Shown: in pieces, positions 61,548-64,000 of the stretch | How the letters are laid out: each line of letters starts with the position of its first letter | Position numbering within the stretch: the stretch's first letter is position 1 | NCBI GenBank assembly: GCA_019459485.1 | Contig: JAIBEZ010000112.1 | Coordinates: forward strand, 1 to 64,000 | From: Prolixibacteraceae bacterium | GTDB lineage: Bacteria > Bacteroidota > Bacteroidia > Bacteroidales > Prolixibacteraceae | Reading direction: 5' to 3' | Length of the DNA: 64,000 bases | Position numbers and translations under genes: made by a program | Notes under the pieces: generated by a model | The model's database searches: none | Seen by the model: only the letters and a program-made list of their open reading frames with translations | Told to the model about the DNA's origin: nothing

Positions 61548-62846
61548 ATGGCAGCAAAGTATTATTCATTCAAGATTGATCGTGAAGAGGGAAAAATTTT
61601 AAAAGATGGTAGTCGTCCTATTGTATTGGTCATCCGAAAGAAAGGACAGCGCAAAAAGATTTATTTGGGCATTTCAGCCAATGATTACATTAGCAGCAAC
61701 AAAGAGGTAAAAAGCCAATGGAACGAAGAGTTTCAAAGGTATTCCACAGATGGAAGGAAAAAAGACTTACACCCAGACAGAGATTCAAACAATAAATGGT
61801 TAGATGAAAAATCCGTACAATGTGCTGATATTGTCAAAGAATTTGAGAAAAATAAAACTGATTGGACATTGAGCCAGTTTGAACAGGCACTTTTGAACAA
61901 ATCCAAAAAGTCGGGAATTGAAGCGTATTTTATACAATTCATTGAAAAACTTGATGTTGCAGGACGATATGGTAACAAAAAATGCTATGAACAAGCCTTG
62001 GATCTTCTGCAAAAGTTTGATAGTAGTTTCGGGAAAAGGATATTCAATGAGATTGATTTAAAGTATGTAAAAAGGTTTAGTGAATTTTTAGCTGGACGTG
62101 GTTGTGTCGGTAATACTCAAAAATATTATATCAAAACTTTACGGTCACTTATGAACAAAGCCATAAAAGACGGAGAATGTTCAGCGGTTAATTATCCTTT
62201 TGGAAAAGATGGATATTCGATCGCAGCACTTGCACAAGAAACCGAAAAAAGATATTTGCCGAAAGAATACATTGAAATGATGAAAACAGCAGAGTTAAAG
62301 ACCTATCCATTGAAATGGAGCCGGAACCTGTTTTTGTTTTCATACTATGCTCAAGGAATGAGCGTTGTTGATATGGCAGCATTGACCGAAAAAAACATCG
62401 TAGTGGGAGAGGGAGGTAGCCGCTACATTGTATACAGGAGACAAAAGACTGAAAGCAAAAACACAAGATTCATCCGAATTAAAATAACTGAAAACCTTCA
62501 AAGCCTGTTGGATTGGGCGAAGAAAGATAAAACCCGGATTGATGAATATCTTTTGCCCATTGTCAGCATTGACGGTTATGAAGGGCAAAAACTATACACC
62601 CATATAAAAGATCGCTACAAACGATACAACAAACACCTAAAATCATTAGGTGATGAACTTAAATTTGAAGGTATCCGGCTAAGTTCCTATCAATCAAGAC
62701 ATAGCTATGCCATGAGGTTGAAAAATTCAGGCATCCCTGAAGACGTGATAAGTGAAGCTTTAGGCCATAAAGACCTAATGACGACTAAAACATATCTTGA
62801 CTCATTCCAGAACAATGAAATTGACAAAGCAAACGAAGTACTCTAA
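61548..62846 (+). CDS. Tyrosine recombinase (integrase) of the tRNA-Pro element
   Basis: 432 residues, the usual size in Bacteroidota mobile elements. It has an N-terminal arm-binding domain (IVLVIRKKGQRKKIYLGI), a SAM-like core-binding domain (about 115-215) and a catalytic domain. The latter has SYQSRHSYAMRLKNSG (Arg II region), LGHKDLMTTKTYL (His/Lys region and nucleophile Tyr) and the first box YYAQGMSVVDMAAL. In that box the residue where many relatives have Arg (RGM-x-x-VDMA) is Gln. IntDOT of CTnDOT is known to lack the canonical Arg I, so this need not mean loss of activity. It would cut and join attP and the tRNA-Pro 3' end. Confidence 0.92.
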   Translation: MAAKYYSFKIDREEGKILKDGSRPIVLVIRKKGQRKKIYLGISANDYISSNKEVKSQWNEEFQRYSTDGRKKDLHPDRDSNNKWLDEKSVQCADIVKEFEKNKTDWTLSQFEQALLNKSKKSGIEAYFIQFIEKLDVAGRYGNKKCYEQALDLLQKFDSSFGKRIFNEIDLKYVKRFSEFLAGRGCVGNTQKYYIKTLRSLMNKAIKDGECSAVNYPFGKDGYSIAALAQETEKRYLPKEYIEMMKTAELKTYPLKWSRNLFLFSYYAQGMSVVDMAALTEKNIVVGEGGSRYIVYRRQKTESKNTRFIRIKITENLQSLLDWAKKDKTRIDEYLLPIVSIDGYEGQKLYTHIKDRYKRYNKHLKSLGDELKFEGIRLSSYQSRHSYAMRLKNSGIPEDVISEALGHKDLMTTKTYLDSFQNNEIDKANEVL

Positions 62847-62879
62847 AAATAGAGATTAACCAAAATATTATAGACATAA

Positions 62880-63923
62880 ATGGAAAAGGAACCCAATGCT
62901 CAAACAGACCTTGAAAAATTGCTTCTTTCAGTTACTTCATTGCAATTTCAAAATCAACTGACACCGGAATTAAAAAAATCTAAAGCGAATCAGGAGCTTC
63001 TTCACAAAGCAAAATGGCAATTATTTGACGATCAGATTCAAAAAAGAATAGGACTGATTAATGGCGAAATAACTTTCTGGAAGGATCAAACACCAACCTG
63101 TAATATCTATTTGGTAAAAACTTACGCCTCAGTTAAACCTATACTTGATATTTGGGCTGAAATGAAGCCGATAACAGATAAAATGATAGTAGATTTTATT
63201 GAAGGATGGGCTATGTCAAGATTTACTTTATTGCCCTTAAAACTCACTACAGAAGAAGACGATGAAATTATAAAACTCTTGCAGCCGCCTGTAACTGTTT
63301 TTAAGGAATTTCTCTCCTCGACATCTTGGCAGGAGTATCTTGTAAATAGGTGTATCCCTGAGACAAAGACAATTATAACTCGGTTTAATTCATTTCAGGA
63401 AGACACAGTCAATGAAAGGGATGCCATTTTATCATTTATACGAGATAAAAAGGCAATGCCGTTTAATAAAGAACAAGTCGACATGTTAAAAATGGAATAC
63501 CTGAAAAACCAAAATCAATTTGTTGATGAATATCGTAAGTTGACCAACGAATCAGGGAATGAACCTGGTAAGATTAGAAAAAAGCCTGGTAGAAAAGCAA
63601 GTGTTGCAAAGCCAGTTATAGACCTGATTATTGGTATGGATGATAAATATAAGGATATTTTTCTATCTGATTTAAAACGAGATATTAAATGCAATGAGCC
63701 TGTTGAGTTGGTTTTTATGCTCAGAGCTTTAGTTGAGTTAGGATATGTTTATCAAGGCGTAAGACGAGAATTATTCTTATCATTCTTGACTTTTTACGGT
63801 AAGGAACCTGATTTTGTATCTATATCTGGTCAAAACGATGATTGGATAAGAAAAAATAAAGAGCTACTTGACAGGATGAAGAATTTCATTTCAATAATAA
63901 TAGAGAAAAATATAATTACCTGA
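62880..63923 (+). CDS. Element-borne protein of unknown function
   Basis: 347 residues, no signal peptide or membrane segment. The N-terminal 210 residues are helical with no known motif. A basic, flexible linker (KIRKKPGRKASVAKP) at about 235-250 could touch nucleic acid. The C-terminal 95 residues (DLKRDIKCNEPVELVFMLRALVELGYV, in part ELVFMLRALVELGYV) resemble a small helical module found on Bacteroidota mobile elements, but I cannot name it. It starts 33 bases behind the integrase, so it may share its transcript. Confidence 0.6.
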   Translation: MEKEPNAQTDLEKLLLSVTSLQFQNQLTPELKKSKANQELLHKAKWQLFDDQIQKRIGLINGEITFWKDQTPTCNIYLVKTYASVKPILDIWAEMKPITDKMIVDFIEGWAMSRFTLLPLKLTTEEDDEIIKLLQPPVTVFKEFLSSTSWQEYLVNRCIPETKTIITRFNSFQEDTVNERDAILSFIRDKKAMPFNKEQVDMLKMEYLKNQNQFVDEYRKLTNESGNEPGKIRKKPGRKASVAKPVIDLIIGMDDKYKDIFLSDLKRDIKCNEPVELVFMLRALVELGYVYQGVRRELFLSFLTFYGKEPDFVSISGQNDDWIRKNKELLDRMKNFISIIIEKNIIT

Positions 63924-64000
63924 CTTGTTTTTAATTGTGTAAATTAATCAGGCAATTTAAAACAATTTAAGTAGCTGTAAATCAATAGAATATATTAAAT

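Larger units (their letters stand above)
61362..64000 (+). mobile_element. Left end of a tRNA-Pro-integrated genomic element
   Basis: The element starts at the tRNA-Pro fragment, has its integrase as the first gene reading inward, and continues with an unrecognised gene to the window edge. The right end, cargo and transfer genes are outside the window, so whether it is an ICE, a mobilisable island or a prophage cannot be told. Confidence 0.7.

Overview
The window looks like a chromosomal segment of a Bacteroidota bacterium, probably a Marinilabiliales/Prolixibacteraceae-type anaerobe (the rank below phylum is a guess). The reasons are the -7 boxes of the form TAnnTTTG, the near absence of Shine-Dalgarno sequences, the family content (DUF2061, CIA30, DUF6769-like, SusR-like AraC linker, Bacteroidota-type integrase), tRNA ends without encoded CCA, and AT-rich intergenic DNA full of short word-like repeats.

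Layout. 1-4.2 kb (minus strand): a sulfur-relay cluster with an ArsR-rhodanese fusion regulator, a cysteine desulfurase, two DsrE proteins (one cytoplasmic, one exported), DUF302, a His-rich DUF6769-like protein and the start of a CusB-like metal-efflux adaptor. A perfect 15-bp inverted repeat lies in front of the regulator. 5.0-15.4 kb (plus): a complete chemotaxis-type operon (STAS, CheY, CheA, CheW, MCP, CheR, a kinase-like protein whose phospho-acceptor His is Asn, CheD, CheB, a hybrid kinase, a receiver). 16.6-23.2 kb (plus): an assimilatory sulfite reductase/siroheme operon (DUF2061, precorrin-2 dehydrogenase, CysJ, CysI, an SDR, SUMT). It is preceded by what reads as a transcription attenuator: a promoter, a 33-codon Met/Cys-rich leader ORF, mutually exclusive hairpins and a terminator. 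This is the most interesting signal in the window. 23.2-34.7 kb: a frameshifted outer-membrane protein, ClpB, a CIA30 protein, a GH78 rhamnosidase, a glutamine synthetase, a CPBP protease and two SDR-fold enzymes. 34.8-42.5 kb: a second sulfur region with a rhodanese-fold protein whose only Cys is the last residue, two YeeE/YedE half-transporters, a repeat-filled gap and a Psr/Phs-type molybdoenzyme complex. Divergent from these are a DUF134 regulator and a NifX-like protein. 42.6-52.5 kb: an M16 peptidase pair, several uncharacterised genes, a degenerate PadR-like ORF and a PAS histidine kinase. 52.9-59.0 kb (minus): an RND tripartite efflux operon and its MarR/GbsR-type regulator, which share an operator motif.

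59.2-64 kb is mobile DNA. A group IIC intron with a frameshifted reverse transcriptase sits directly behind the terminator of a tRNA-Pro 3' end. That tRNA end is the left attachment site of an integrative element which begins with a tyrosine integrase and runs off the right edge.

Taken together, the window has an assimilatory sulfite branch, a respiratory sulfur-oxyanion or polysulfide branch, a sulfane-sulfur relay and sulfur-type transporters within about 42 kb. Function calls rest on motif reading only; no database search was possible.
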